A stretch of DNA of 64,000 bases from Panorpa germanica (GCA_963678705.1 OY783205.1:5208001-5272000); one strand, 5' to 3'. Shown: positions 33,296 through 44,768, counted from the stretch's first letter. Notes: generated by a model not told the origin, from the sequence alone. Numbers and translations: made by a program.

Positions 33296-34117
33296 AAACA
33301 ACCATCTGTTAAATATTTTATTTTATAATTTTGCTTTTACAACATTTTGTAGCCGAACGGAAACGAATGTTTTAAGGGAAAATAAATGTGAATATAAATT
33401 ATTTACAATGCGATTGTTTGAAGACATTTTAGGTTTTAGTTGCCGTAAAAAGTCGTTGAGTGTAGGTGTTAGTAGTGTCAATCTGAAAAAAAGCCGAAAA
33501 AATTTGGGACACTTTGTGGACCCACTGCTTCCTCACTTTGCGCGTGATGTAATTAATGGATGGCCCCTTCTGTAAATTAGCAACTCTTTTATACAAGAAA
33601 ATATAAAAGAAATACATGTCATTTTTAATTTGATACGTCAGTTGCTACTTTCAGGTGGGTTCGCGACCCATAAAATTTTATATTATTACTATTGTGAAAA
33701 AAGAAAAAAATCATGAATAATTATATCTTCTGTGACATCATATGCGGAACTAACACAAGCGGCAAAAGAGAAATTCAAATTTTATACAGCTATATCTCCA
33801 AATATTTAAAAAAATGAAAACAGTGATTATCAAAAATTTTAAAAAATTATTCGCTTATACACGAATACATACTTACTATTTATATAGCAAATACATTTAA
33901 CATAAAATATATGCAAATGTTACATAACTGTATTTAATTCAGTATGCAAGGGAAATCTATAAAATTAATTAACATTGTTTTTGTTTTTGATTAATAATTA
34001 ATTATTTATAAAAGTTGTAACAGTTTAAACAACAATAAAAACATGAAGTGAACTTTGACAGTACTACAAAGTACAGTATTACAAAACCAACCTTATACTT
34101 GTTCTTTTCATCAATAG
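33296..34117. other. Region upstream of the AKR gene, no gene seen
   Basis: AT-rich. Directly before the AKR start codon the sequence TTTCATCAATAG could act as a splice acceptor, which would place an untranslated first exon somewhere here, but no exon is identifiable. Confidence 0.3.
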
Positions 34118-34192
34118 ATGGCGAGTAAAATAAGCATCGCGTTACGAGGAATTTCCAAGAAGATGCCGGCTCTTGGGTTTGGAACATGGCAG
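34118..34192 (+). CDS. AKR exon 1
   Basis: 25 codons from ATG to a GT donor at 34193 (CATGGCAG/GTTTGT). Codes for the first barrel strand including MPALGFGTWQ, a hallmark of the AKR N-terminus. Confidence 0.82.
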
Positions 34193-34537
34193 GTTTGTTT
34201 CTAAAGTCGTTCTATTTCAATTACTTAAACTATACTTAAACAATAATTGTGCACATTTATATCACACATATCATGCACATTAATAAATTACGAAAATGTG
34301 AAGATTATGTACAAATAAATTAACTTTCCTCAAATCTATTTTTGTAAGTGCAAATTTTATTATCACAGTTTCGTGCTGATGTAAACCAGTATATAATAAT
34401 ATATGTAATAATAGTTTTTAAATAATGTTTTAAAACCAAGATTGAAGCCTAGCTTCTAAGTGGTTCAACACTTAACTAATCTTCCTCAGGTTTGAGACTT
34501 TGCTTTTTTTGTGTTATTGTATTATGCCATTTTTCAG

Positions 34538-34715
34538 GCTCCAGATGATGAAGTTAAACGAGCCCTAGAGCAGGCTCTAGATGCAGGATACCGCCACATT
34601 GACTGTGCCCCTGTTTACCTCAACGAAAAGGCTATAGGTGACGTCCTATCCGCCTGGTTGGCCAAGGGAAACAAACGCGAAGATTTATTCATTGTTACTA
34701 AACTTCCACCAGTCG
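34538..34715 (+). CDS. AKR exon 2
   Basis: Acceptor TTTTTCAG/GCTCC, donor GTCG/GTAAT, ending phase 1. Carries the active-site D and Y in GYRHIDCAPVYLNEKAIGD and the K in FIVTKL. The phase fits exon 3. Confidence 0.88.
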
Positions 34716-35184
34716 GTAATACTATTTTTCTTCAAATGGGCTTGTGTCTTATGTCATAATTTCTATAAAAGTGTACTATACATTGATAAAGTTGGTTACT
34801 AGACCCTCAAATGTCACACCTGGTCACACCGCTATGTACAACATCACAACCGCTAATTACTATCTCTTTTATACAACAGAGCGTAAAAGAGATATATTCT
34901 TGACAGAACTCTGACAAGTTTACAGATTACCAACTTTACAGCTCATAAATCTCTGCTATATGTATTTATATATCAAAATATCAAATATTATTTACAGCTA
35001 TTTCAAAGAACAACAAAATTTCAATATTATGCCTGCCGTAACAGGATTAAATAAAATAGAAACTTATTATTCTTTGACTTTACTTGATTATTTCGACTTC
35101 CAACAGCAACAGAACATTACCACAGCACTGACCTATTCAACAAATAATTGACGTATATAATGTATTTCTGACAAATAATTGACG

Positions 35185-35340
35185 TCTATAATGTATTCGT
35201 ATATAATGCGTTAAAACTACAATTCAAATTCTTAATTACTATATCGCCGTCAACATTTAGATATTTAATAAAATAGACATGCCAATATACATTTATTAAT
35301 ATGAAAAATCTACCACTGAAAAATGAGGACACAAGCCCAT
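35185..35340 (-). repeat. T2 element copy in AKR intron 2
   Basis: Reverse complement matches 18845-19000: the end GGGCTTGTGTCCTCATTTTT and the internal TCTATTTTATTAAATATCTAAATGTTGACGG-type sequence, interrupted in places. No ORF. Confidence 0.55.
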
Positions 35341-35445
35341 TATATTTAAATATAAATTTAAATTATCCAACCATACAAAGGTCATTTACACACAACCCAA
35401 TACAAAATGAAACATTTATTTAAGAAATGCAATATTGAATTGCAG

Positions 35446-35630
35446 CACTCCGGCCCGAATCAGTGGACAAGTTTATCAATAGATCTCTCGCCGACCTGCA
35501 GTTGGACTTCATTGACCTCTACCTCATGCACACGCCATTCGGGTTACAGGATGACGGCACATACTTTCCTGTGACAGAGGCGGGAGACATCCTGCTCGAC
35601 CTGGACACAGACCTGATTGCAGTATGGAAG
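35446..35630 (+). CDS. AKR exon 3
   Basis: Acceptor AATTGCAG/CACTCC, donor GGAAG/GTAAGG, phase 1 to 0. Encodes RPESVDKFINRSLADLQLDF and LYLMHTPF, including the active-site H. Confidence 0.88.
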
Positions 35631-35633
35631 GTA

Positions 35634-35808
35634 AGGCCTGTCGCACACTGTATTTTTAAGCGAAGCGTATTGAAGCGAATTTTGACCGGACGTATACACG
35701 CTACTATCTATCCAAACCCTGTAAATGTAATGAACCCTAACCCGTCCGAATACGGTGTTACGTAGGTCTCACACTGGAAGCGTATATCAGCGAATTTTAA
35801 CTAAGGTA
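35634..35808 (+). repeat. Direct-repeat word pair in AKR intron 3
   Basis: Two direct copies of a unit containing GTC(G/T)CACACT, AAGCGTAT and AGCGAATTTT lie at about 35636-35690 and 35765-35805. Similar pairs flank R1 at 12241-12295 and 13115-13175, so a dispersed repeat of this design exists. Class unknown. Confidence 0.55.
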
Positions 35809-36003
35809 GGTTAACCAAATAACGCCCACCTTAAGGTTTTTTAATTTAATATTTCAACAAAGGTTACCAGTTGAATGAAAACTATGAATATTTTTAATAA
35901 ATCGTATATATTTCTATTAGAGAATTGAGTTTGGATTAACAAAATTGCTAAATTTACTAATTTATGATAAAAAAAACTATGTCAATTGGCGTTATTAGGC
36001 ATC
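35809..36003 (+). mobile_element. T4 element copy 2 in AKR intron 3
   Basis: Matches 26441-26626 in the opposite orientation. Ends GGTTAACCAAATAACGCCC and GGCGTTATTAGGCA. Non-coding, about 195 bp. Confidence 0.7.
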
Positions 36004-36364
36004 ATTGATCCAAATATCGCTCTGACTAAAATAATCCAAGACAAATCTAAGTCGATCTAAGTCTCTAATTTCTAACAATTTGTCATAAATAAAGGTTATA
36101 ATATGTATGACAAACACTTAAAAATGTTACCAGTCATATAAAAATTGGAATTCAACTAGAAAATATAGCAATATTAATTTTCAAAACTTATTTTTGCGGT
36201 TCCAACTCGTTAAAAGTCAGTGGAAGAAAGCTTAAAATGTAGATACGTTATTCATCTAACTAATTGCAGCTTTAGATTTTGATTCGCGTTTATAGTTACT
36301 TACATATGCATTACATTACAACTTACGGCGGCGACTTATACTTAAAAGAGGTTATAAGAGCGGT

Positions 36365-36530
36365 ACAAATCTATAATACGATAACGAATTTTATCTTATA
36401 CGTTTCTATATACATTATAGATAAGTAAGTGAGTCAGTGCTTTTTAGTTATATCGATAGTTTATACCCCACAACTTGTTTTAAGTATGAGTCGCCGCCGA
36501 ACTTTCGTAATTTGAACTATACACTGAAAT
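36365..36530 (+). repeat. Repeat R2, copy 2, in AKR intron 3
   Basis: Direct-orientation match to 6215-6400: GTTTCTATATA, AGTGCTTTTTAGTTATATCG and GAGTCGCCGCCGAACTTTCG. No ORF. Confidence 0.55.
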
Positions 36531-36585
36531 TGAGAGAGATCCTTGCTTAAAAATCAAGTAAAGTATATTGAATACCTCAATTTAG

Positions 36586-36702
36586 AAATTGGAGGAATTT
36601 GTGGACGCTGACGTGACGAAATCAATCGGAGTGTCGAATTTCAACGAAGAGCAAATCTCGAGGATCATAGCAGCCGCCAGGATTCAGCCGTCCAATCTGC
36701 AG
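36586..36702 (+). CDS. AKR exon 4
   Basis: Acceptor CAATTTAG/AAATTGG, donor CTGCAG/GTTTGT, 39 codons in phase 0. Encodes KSIGVSNFNEEQISRI, the conserved cofactor-side segment. Confidence 0.85.
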
Positions 36703-36778
36703 GTTTGTTTTCTTGTTCACAATATTCACGAGGCAAATCGGTAATGAACCTTGCCAATAACTCTAATGTCTTTCGCAG

Positions 36779-36909
36779 ATTGAGAACCACATTTATCTGC
36801 AACAAAAGAAGTTCGTAGATTTCGCCAAGAAGAACAACATCGCCGTCACGGCTTACTCTCCATTGGGATAACGTGGTCTCATCGAGATGTACAAGAGCAT
36901 GGGCATCAT
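36779..36909 (+). pseudogene. AKR exon 5 with in-frame stop
   Basis: Acceptor TTTCGCAG/ATTGAG, donor ATCAT/GTAAGT. The frame IENHIYLQQKKFVDFAKKNN then AVTAYSPLG is followed by TAA and again coding-like RGLIEMYKSMGI. A single TCA to TAA change explains the stop. The donor after it is intact, so the exon was once spliced onward. Confidence 0.82.
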
Positions 36910-36964
36910 GTAAGTCTACAGGAACATAGACCTGACAATGGTCGTGATCGAACAGATCTGGCAT

Positions 36965-37195
36965 CTGGGGCCTTATTCCTGAATTTTGCGAGCAATGTTC
37001 GCAATCGAACAGATTCGATCGAAACGAGTGAAGTAAGATTCGATCACAATTGAAAACACTATTCCTGAATACGATCGAAACTAACATTCTCCATTCGTAT
37101 AAATATATTGTGTAGAACGTTTTGTAGACCAGCAAAATGCGGGAAATTTAAATTAATTTAAATATTTTTTGTAAGTTGGATATGATTATCTGGTT
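36965..37195 (+). mobile_element. T3 element copy 2 downstream of AKR exon 5
   Basis: Opposite-orientation match of 25540-25747: begins CTGGGGCCTTATTCCTGAAT, ends ATTTTTTGTAAGTT followed by shared TATGATTATCTGGTTA. It starts 56 bp after the exon-5 donor. Confidence 0.7.
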
Positions 37196-37449
37196 ACGTC
37201 GCTGAAGTTAGCGAAAATTTTCAGCGAATATATAAAAAATGAGCAGTACTAGTGGTGTCCAACTGACATTCGCGCAAAAGACTATATACTTGTTGGATTT
37301 GATATTTGCAAGTGAATTATGTTTTCTATTTAAATAAATAGTTAACAATGCGTACGCAAAAAATAAAAAAAACATAATAAATAATAATAATATGGTATAA
37401 ATACCATATATTTGAATCGGTCAAAAAGTGTTTATAACACACATGGCAA

Positions 37450-37820
37450 ATGTCAATTTTCTCCAAAACAAGGAAAAATAAACGGTTTAAATTTTGCAGG
37501 CAGCTTATTAACATTACAACTAATTAAATAAATACAATTTTATTGACGCTTCTATATTATTTAAAAAACTACAGACATCAGAATTCCCTCAACTCAAATT
37601 CATTCCTTGCATTTAAACAGTGTTTGTTGTAACGTCGAAAATGTCAATTTTCTCCAAAACAAGGAAAAATAAACTGTTTAAATTTTGCAGGCAGCTTATT
37701 AACATTACAACTAATTAAATAAATACAATTTTATTGACGCTTCTATATTATTTAAAAAACTACAGACATCAGAATTCCCTCAACTCAAATTCATTCCTTG
37801 CATATAAACAGTGTTTCTTG
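37450..37820 (+). repeat. Near-perfect tandem duplication, period about 191 bp
   Basis: The unit beginning ATGTCAATTTTCTCCAAAAC at 37450 recurs at 37641 with almost no changes, through ATTCCTTGCAT(T/A)TAAACAGTGTTT. High identity indicates a recent duplication. No coding content. Confidence 0.85.
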
Positions 37821-38099
37821 CATATAAACAGATGTTTACAATTCAAATAGTCATTTTGCCCTTTTGACCGTTAAAGGAATCAAAAAAATATAATTTTGTG
37901 AGATCATATTCGTTTCCTTCCCTATTTATGAATAGTCGTCCAATATATTTGGTGCATCTTTTGTTGCTTCGAATGTAATTGGGCAACACGGAAAACCATT
38001 TATTGTTGGCGAATACCAATTTTGTTTGAACATTTTAAAAACAATGAAAACACACCAAAAGAATGAAAGATATGCGTTTGGCTAGAAACGCTGTGAAAG

Positions 38100-38770
38100 A
38101 CAGAATCTTGGAAATGGCTACAAATATAAGTCTCCAGCAAAAATGGGCATAAATTCTTCCGGTATATTTTCTCTCTGTCTTGATGAGAACATTGTCATAA
38201 CTGGATCAGCGCGTTTAGCAATTTTTATTCATTACGCAGTTGGAAATAATATCAAAGAAGAAATGGTTAGTCTTACATTATTAGCAACAACAACAAAAGG
38301 AATAGATAGGATGAAAAAGAAATTGATCCTTCCAGAATTGTTTCTGTAACGACTGATGGTGCCCGCAATGTATTCTAGGTTTCCATTGTATTATACACCA
38401 ACAGGCTTTGTCTGCAAAGGCCGGTTTAAAGTCACTGAACGGTATTATGATTCTTGTTACACAACTAGTCAATTTAATATCTGCACACGATGTTTTACTG
38501 ATGTAACATACAACAACGTCCGATGGTTAAGTTGTGGAAGAGTTCTTCAGAGACTCTTTGATTGTTTAGATGAAATTAGACTTCTTTTAAATTAAGAGAA
38601 AATAATTGAAAAATATAACCCATTAATGGACATTGAATGGATTTCAAAACTCATGTTCTTTATCGACGTGTGCTCGCACTTAAATGAATTAAATATGAAG
38701 CTGAAAGGTGGTACTAAGACAAATATTATAATGTTTGATATTAATAAAGGTTTGGAAACTAAATTAGAAA
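38100..38770 (+). pseudogene. hAT transposase (ZBED/FAM200-like) middle part, broken
   Basis: The frame 38143-38349 encodes SLCLDENIVITGSARLAIFI and TLLATTTKGIDRMKKK, matching the conserved catalytic-side segment of FAM200/ZBED hAT proteins (LDESTDV..., where the D is part of the catalytic set; the surrounding residues are altered). Further on, out of frame, a stretch at about 38640-38760 resembles the later LNMKLKGGTKTNIIMFDINK block. Stops lie in between. No terminal repeats were found. Probably a second member of the family seen at 27640-28447. Confidence 0.68.
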
Positions 38771-38789
38771 TTTAACTAAATTAGACATT

Positions 38790-39440
38790 ATTTGAATTAT
38801 ATATAAACTACAGTTTACAGTGAATTGAATTTCATTTCAAATTTTAATTCCATTTTTAAATTAAAATATTTAAATCGTTCTATATAAATTTGACATATAA
38901 AAACAAATAATTTTTCGTAAAAATTTACAAAAAAATAATTTTTTTTCAACAAAATATAAAATATTTTCAATTTGTTCATTATTTTACCAACTTTTTTCAA
39001 AATTAACTTTTTCGATTTCTAAATAAGGTGCCAAAGTTCATATATAAAATTTCAACTATCTTGCACAGTTTTTACTCTAAGCAAAAACTGCCCCCGTGCC
39101 CACAAATAAAATTTTGAAGTTTAGAATTTTTTTTTATGAATTATGAACTTTCTCCAAAGTTCCCTAAGGGGCCCCGAATTTTTTCAACGCCCCATTTTAA
39201 ATTTTTGAATTTCTAATTCTTGAAAAATATCAGCATTGAACACTGTAATACACATGCAAAATTTCACCTTTCTATCTTTTACGAATAAAAAGGTGTACAA
39301 GAAAAAGTGCACACATTTTCAGTTTATCAAAAACTACGGGTTTCCAGGAAATTCAAGTAAAATCCGAGAACGCCAAAAGGCTTAGAATTATTTTCTCTAC
39401 ATAATATGCAATTTTCAAAAACATTGACGTTTGAGCCACC
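38790..39440 (-). repeat. Dispersed repeat R3, copy 2
   Basis: Reverse-complement partner of 6750-7480; see shared words there. Within it no ORF stands out. A short tandem array of ATAAGAATATAAGATCAT words follows at about 39463-39515. Confidence 0.65.
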
Positions 39441-39462
39441 ATACAAAATTCTCTACCAAACA

Positions 39463-39515
39463 TATAAGAATATAAGATCATAAGAATAAAAGATTATAAG
39501 AATATAAGATCATAA
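39463..39515 (+). repeat. Short tandem array
   Basis: Repeats of ATAAGA(A/T)(T/A)A(T/A)AAGAT(C/T)AT, three to four imperfect units. Confidence 0.6.
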
Positions 39516-39735
39516 ATATACACCTGGAACATTATAATATACTACAGTATACTCCGGTCGCGAAGCGACGTCTTTTTAGTGTGTACTATATATTTGAATC
39601 CCACAAAATAATTCATAATTTCGTTTAAAATTTTAATTCTATTTTCAAATTGAAATATTTAACTCGTTCAATTATAAAATAATATTTCATACAACTTGAC
39701 TAAAAAAATATAAAATATTTTCAATTTATTCGATA

Positions 39736-42700
39736 CTAGCTGACCCGGCAAACTTCGTACCGCCTAACAGTCAATGAATGTCGTGTTACCTTTTAGCTGA
39801 ACTAATTTAGGCTTTGATGAACGTAATTCAATGATACAAAATAATATTTATTAATATAGATAGAAACATAAAAGTATTTTATTATGATGAATGATGATGA
39901 AAACATACAAAATGAGAATAGTAGAACGCATATCTGGATAACCAGGAACTGCATCGCCTTGCTTCCGACGTTGAAATTTCTTCGATGTAGCGTTCCAAGT
40001 GTAATAACGTGGCATTTCTGAGTAAAGCAAAGTTCGTGCGAACGGATCGCTTTGACAAATCGCAAAAAAACTGGTCAGTGTTGTCGCTGAAGGTGTTTCG
40101 GCACGTTGAGCAGCATTCGACGCTGTGAAATATACTCTCTGACCGTTCTCTAGATGCACCCCCAAATGTACAACAGTGGGATGACGTTCGTGAATAGGGA
40201 ATGAAAATATACGCCAAATTGCTTCATTGCAGGTCACATATCTACCGACTTGATAGCGCGTGATTTCATCGTTGATATTGGATGTTTGGATACCAAAAAC
40301 CGCCATGTCGCTCCCTTTCGTGACATATTTGCAAATGTATTTAATTGACTTGACCGAATTGCAATACTCAACATTACAATGTGCCTTGAATGTTTTGGAA
40401 AGAAGTGGTGAATATGGAACAATCCAACTGTTGTCAACTACTAAATCGTTTCCTTTCACTTTAGTTGTGATAGTTCTACCATTATCATCGGGCGATCGAC
40501 GCCGATACAATGGATAACCATCGTTGCCTGTAATGGTCTCTGCCGTCAATTTTCGTGGATACCGTTTGGAACACTTGCCGTCGACCATGCACGGTGATTG
40601 GCGGTTGATAGTGCCACACGGTCCATGAATCATATTCGTGATTACAACATCATGTAGGTCTGGATCGGTTTCAGGAGCAGGAATCTCCGCACATATGATG
40701 TCATCTATTTGATCTGGCCGAATTCTTTCGACTAACCAAATTATAATGTGAGCATGCGGTAGGCCTCGTCTTTGCCATTCGATTGAATACATCCTGCATC
40801 GAGTATTCCCAAAGACGTGTTGCTTAACAATGTAATTCATTAGTGACCGAATTTTTTGCCTGAAAACACGTGCGGTGATGTCGTGTCGATCACTTGATGT
40901 TTGTCCGGGAAGCAGCAATTGAATAATTTCTTTCCATTTCGGATTACATGTAAATGTAATGAATAGATCTGGCCGACCATAATGACGAACATATGTCATT
41001 GCATCTTGCGCATATTCATGCAAATGACGCGGGCTACATGTGTATGTCGCCGGTAAAATAGTCAATCGACCAACATTTTCTGAATCTCCTTCTGTGCTAA
41101 TTGCATGGCGAAAATAAATATACTCTTCTGAACGCAATTTAACTTGATTCAACCGAATGAAAGTCAGGCGCTCCGTTTCGATTTTAACGTACATGTCAAC
41201 GCAATATTGTTGAAGCAGTCGACGAAATCGCAACAAATAATTGTCAGAATTTTCACGAATCATCAAACGATATGCGTAATAATTCATTGAACTAACCTTC
41301 TTGGTAGTTTCCTCACCTGGAACAAATGCAGTAAAAATTGTATTTTAGAACCCCTAATAGGTTAACGACTCTTACAGCTACTTTCTACTAAATTAGAAAT
41401 TACAACTTTTTTTGGGTACTAAAAGCAAACAGAATAAAATGTATATCAAGTTTAAATGAAAACAACAATATTGATCTTACCATTCAATGGATTAATCATT
41501 TTGATATGAAAGTGATATCCATCGTCTCCTTGCCAAAACATCAGCGGGTATTGTAACGCGTCATATGAACGGTGTGTTTCATATATTCTTTAAAAGTGAG
41601 TACAATATCACGTGTTTCCAAGTTTTCACCAACAATCAGGATTGCCACTTCATCGATTGTTGGAGCATTAAATGTGCGTTCATGTGTTCCAGCTGGTCTT
41701 TTATCTGCTCTGATCACAACTTTATAGTCATCACTTGGCATGCGCTCTAAAGCAGTCTTGAACAGCCTGACCAATGCATAATGTTCATGAAGCATTTGCT
41801 GCAGATCTTTGAGAATTGCTCTTTTTGTAGCTGTGTTGATCCCTTGACGCCGGTCAAGTTGTTCTTCCATATTGCCCATGAAGTATATTTGCAAGAATTT
41901 ATGCTGTATCTTCTATAGGTTGCAATGATCCAATGCGATGGCAAATCTGGCCTTGAATCTGTAAAGTCAAAGCCATAGTTATAGTTAGATTTACAAACAC
42001 TTTTTTTACAAACACTTTTTTTTTTCAAATAATAACATGCCATTTTTATTTCAGAGACAAATACAGAAATCTAACAAACTACATTCCAGATTTTTTTTAC
42101 AATCATAGAAAATATAGTTTTTAACGTAAATTACCTTAAATGTCGGATTATATCCGTGTTCTTCGATAATTTCCGCCCCAAATGAAGTCATTTGGAAACA
42201 GACATTGTATTTTTGAGTGTTCGCTAGAAAATGTCGTGATTCTAGTGCTTCGCCATAAAGCAGGGAGCACAATGGCTCTGGTGGCGGGACCAATGATGGC
42301 AATTTCACTTTACCACTAAGGCAGCACAAACCAGGCGTTTCACCAGCAAACCTCAATGCTCCACAATGCCGGCAAACAACGTCCATTGGACCAATGCAAA
42401 CTAAACGATGCAAGCTGTAGTCGATGGTGCAATCATATAGAAACGTTGCTCGATTTAAATCAATACTTGAACCATTTCTTCTTGCACTTCGAAGATTATT
42501 CCTCTGTTCATCTGTACGATAAGCTCGACGATTTCTCGTTTCTAACCTAGCCGTTTCACGGGCTACCTCTCTTTGCTCTTGTGTTTGAGAAGCACGAATT
42601 AAGGCCCTTCTTTGCTCCATACTAACGCGGTGCTCTTCTCGTGCAATTTCTCGTTCTTCATCAGATAATTGACTCGCGATATTCCGTTGCCTAATTGCAT

Positions 42701-43383
42701 TATGGCTCCGCTGCGAAAGATTAGATCTTCTAGGACGCGGCATAGTTATTAATATTAATACTGAATGTGCACTCGCATAAAACCACAAAAAACCACTTTC
42801 GAGACATAGACAATAGCTCAAAGAGTATATAAGCACTACATATGAATAGCTTATCAAGAAAAATTATAGTTATAGATAACCTATAAAAAGACATTTACAC
42901 TTTTGTTAACCTGTACAATAAATCTTAGGTATTATTTTCTGAAATTAAAAATTAAATAATTAATAAATAATTTACACAAATTAATGTCTAAAACAAACAA
43001 ATATAACAGTACCTGAACTTTCGAGACATTTTACAAAAAATAAATTTCTGAACGCACACATGAATAGTTGTTACAACATGTTGTCATGACAACAAATGTT
43101 TGACATGAAATAAACAAATCAGCATTTATTGAAATGATTAAGTATCGAGTTTTCATTGTCGAGTTTTTTAAATTTCGAATTTTCATTGTTTTTAAGATGT
43201 ATTATGCTATTGTAAGTGTTGTAACAAACCCGTCTTTGTTTTATATATTTTCATTGTTTTAAAGATGTATTATGCTATTCGGCGCGAAGACAAATCCAAC
43301 GAATCAATAACCATGAATATTGGTTCAGCAGATCTCGAGTTATAAGTGTTGCAACAAACCCGTCTTTGTTTTATATATATAGA
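39736..43383 (-). mobile_element. Helitron A: Rep half only, complete ends
   Basis: On the minus strand it starts TCTATATATATAAAACAAAG (43383) and ends GCCGGGTCAGCTAG (39736), inserted between A and T, as Helitrons do. The 3' end has a degenerate GGC...GCC hairpin before CTAG. Its flanks (39575-39735 and 43384-43520) are two halves of an R3 repeat, confirming insertion. The gene encodes the N-terminal zinc-finger-like region and the HUH Rep domain, but the PIF1-type helicase is absent. The 5' end region (43190-43250) is a partial duplicate of the terminal sequence (43330-43380). Length 3.65 kb. Confidence 0.88.
39851..42743 (-). pseudogene. Helitron A RepHel gene lacking the helicase
   Basis: Start ATG 42743 (MPRPRRSNLSQRSHN). 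Exon 1 encodes an Arg-rich coiled region and a C-x2-C...CC zinc-binding pattern (CRHCGALRFAGETPGLCCLS). It ends FK before a GTAATT donor near 42136. Later parts: IQGQICHRIG near 41950, ATKRAILKDLQQMLHEHYAL through ALERMPSDDYKVVIRAD (41894-41590), FWQGDDGYHFHIKMINPLN, an intron of about 170 bp, then 41287-39851 with the Rep catalytic domain: DLFITFTCNPKW, RGLPHAHIIIWL (HUH), CSKRYPR, and YICKYVTKGSD (catalytic tyrosines). One frameshift lies near 41900 and another near 41560. The helicase that should follow is missing. The Rep segment itself is open for 478 codons. Confidence 0.82.
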
Positions 43384-43520
43384 TTTCACCGATTTTTTTT
43401 CAAATTTTTTTTTTCGATTTATAAATTACTTACGAAAGTAGCCCATATATAAAATTTCAACTTCCTAGCACAACCCCCGGGCCCCTAAATCAAACTTTGA
43501 AATTATTAATTGATTATTAG
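43384..43520 (-). repeat. Repeat R3, copy 3, right half (left half 39575-39735)
   Basis: Continues the R3 alignment interrupted by Helitron A: AATTTTTTTTTTCGATTTATAA, CATATATAAAATTTCAACTT and GGGCCCCTAAAT match 38985-39110 in order, while 39590-39735 matches 38815-38960. Confidence 0.68.
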
Positions 43521-44768
43521 TTTACCAGCCTTTTGCTAACACATTTAAAAAAGCTTATTGCAAACCCATTGCAATTGGACAAAAATCAACATTAGCACCA
43601 TCTATGGTTCAAAACCATAGTACAATTGTTGTTTATTTCTTATTGGAAATGATAGATGTACCTGCTAGTTAGACCCCTGCTATTACCCCCACCCTAAATT
43701 ATTCTGATTCTCCTTTACCTAAACGTGTTTATGGCTTAAGCTGGTTCATTATTTTCTATACTCAAGTGAGTTCGTACCAACACAAACCTTTTGAATCCTA
43801 CTCAAATGCACATGCATAAATACTTTCTTTACCTATTTCAACTACCTAAAAATAATAATTGTGAAACCAGTTCTTCGACATTATATATATCACAATACCG
43901 CTGTACTATCGAAGAAGAAACGTTACACTGAAGACTAGCTTGCTGCCATCCGAATCTTCAATCTAGACAATCAGGTACGTGTCCAGCTTATTTTATTCAA
44001 CATCCTTTCTTTAATTTAATATCCACATGCATCATATAATACTTACATCATACATCTTGATCCTTTCCTTACAAAATCTCGCAACTTCGCATCTTACATG
44101 TTAGACATATTTAAGGGTGGACTAGAATTTTCAAAAAAACGATTTTTTTAATTATTGATATTTCGAAAGTATTGTTTGTTAAGAATATAATTTTATTTTT
44201 TTTAAGAATATTGCCGATAGCTTCGTTTCCACAGCCGTTTAAGCATATATCTATAGCCATATAGCCATAGCATATTTAAAACTTTGTTCTTATTTATTTC
44301 AAAAGTACTTTTTTCAGAATGGTGTTGTAGGAAAAAATGAAACTATTCAACCGAATTGTAGTAAATTTTAATATGTTATTCACAACATCAGTAGCTATCA
44401 TTGAAACTAGAATCATTTCTTTATTTTAATAATTTGGTGTCTTTTTCGTTAAGCAACTGGTCAAAAAACACCGTTTATAGAATTCCTATTTCAAAAGAGT
44501 GCCATTTTGTCAATTTTTAATATTTCTTTTTTCTCTTGTTCCGACCATAACTATACTAATACTAATTAATAATAGTCTTGGTATTTATTTCTCAGATAAA
44601 TAGAAGAGTCAAAATCGGCAACACCGCCCAGGTCTAATTTTTTGACAGGATCTACATTATTTAGGGTCTCAATATTTTTGAATTTCAAAACTTTTGTTCA
44701 AACAAATGTTTGTATGTAGAATAAGTGTAATAATAAGTCTAAAATGTTAAAGTATCGTTTTTCGTTAA
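43521..44768. other. Mostly unassigned; possible untranslated exon ending at 43974
   Basis: At about 43890-43974 a TATATATATC stretch is followed by CGCTGTACTATCG and an exon-like segment ending CAATCAG/GTACGTG, a good splice donor. No ORF precedes it. It might be the 5' exon of the leucine-rich-repeat gene, whose first coding exon begins at an acceptor at 50045 on the same strand, but this is only a guess. The rest is AT-rich without features. Confidence 0.25.

Larger units (their letters stand above)
34118..36909 (+). pseudogene. Aldo-keto reductase gene, five exons, stop in exon 5, 3' part missing
   Basis: Exons by GT-AG sites and phase: 34118-34192 (MASKISIALRGISKKMPALGFGTWQ in part, phase 0), 34538-34715, 35446-35630, 36586-36702, 36779-36909. 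Together about 228 residues of the AKR barrel: strand 1 with PALGFGTWQ, then the catalytic region GYRHIDCAPVYLNE (D and Y of the tetrad), catalytic K in IVTKLPPV, then LDFIDLYLMHTPF (H), AVWK, KSIGVSNFNEEQI, IENHIYLQQKKFVDF and AVTAYSPLG. Members act as NADPH-dependent cytosolic oxidoreductases. At SPLG-S-RG the serine codon reads TAA (36869-36871), an in-frame stop. The C-terminal ~90-100 residues with the coenzyme-phosphate site are not found downstream, where transposons occupy the sequence. Either a pseudogene or a sequence error plus distant exons. Confidence 0.85.

Noticed and set aside
36665-37135. 156-codon minus-strand ORF across AKR exon 5
   Set aside because: It crosses the antisense of an exon, an intron and the T3 element, so it is a chance frame.
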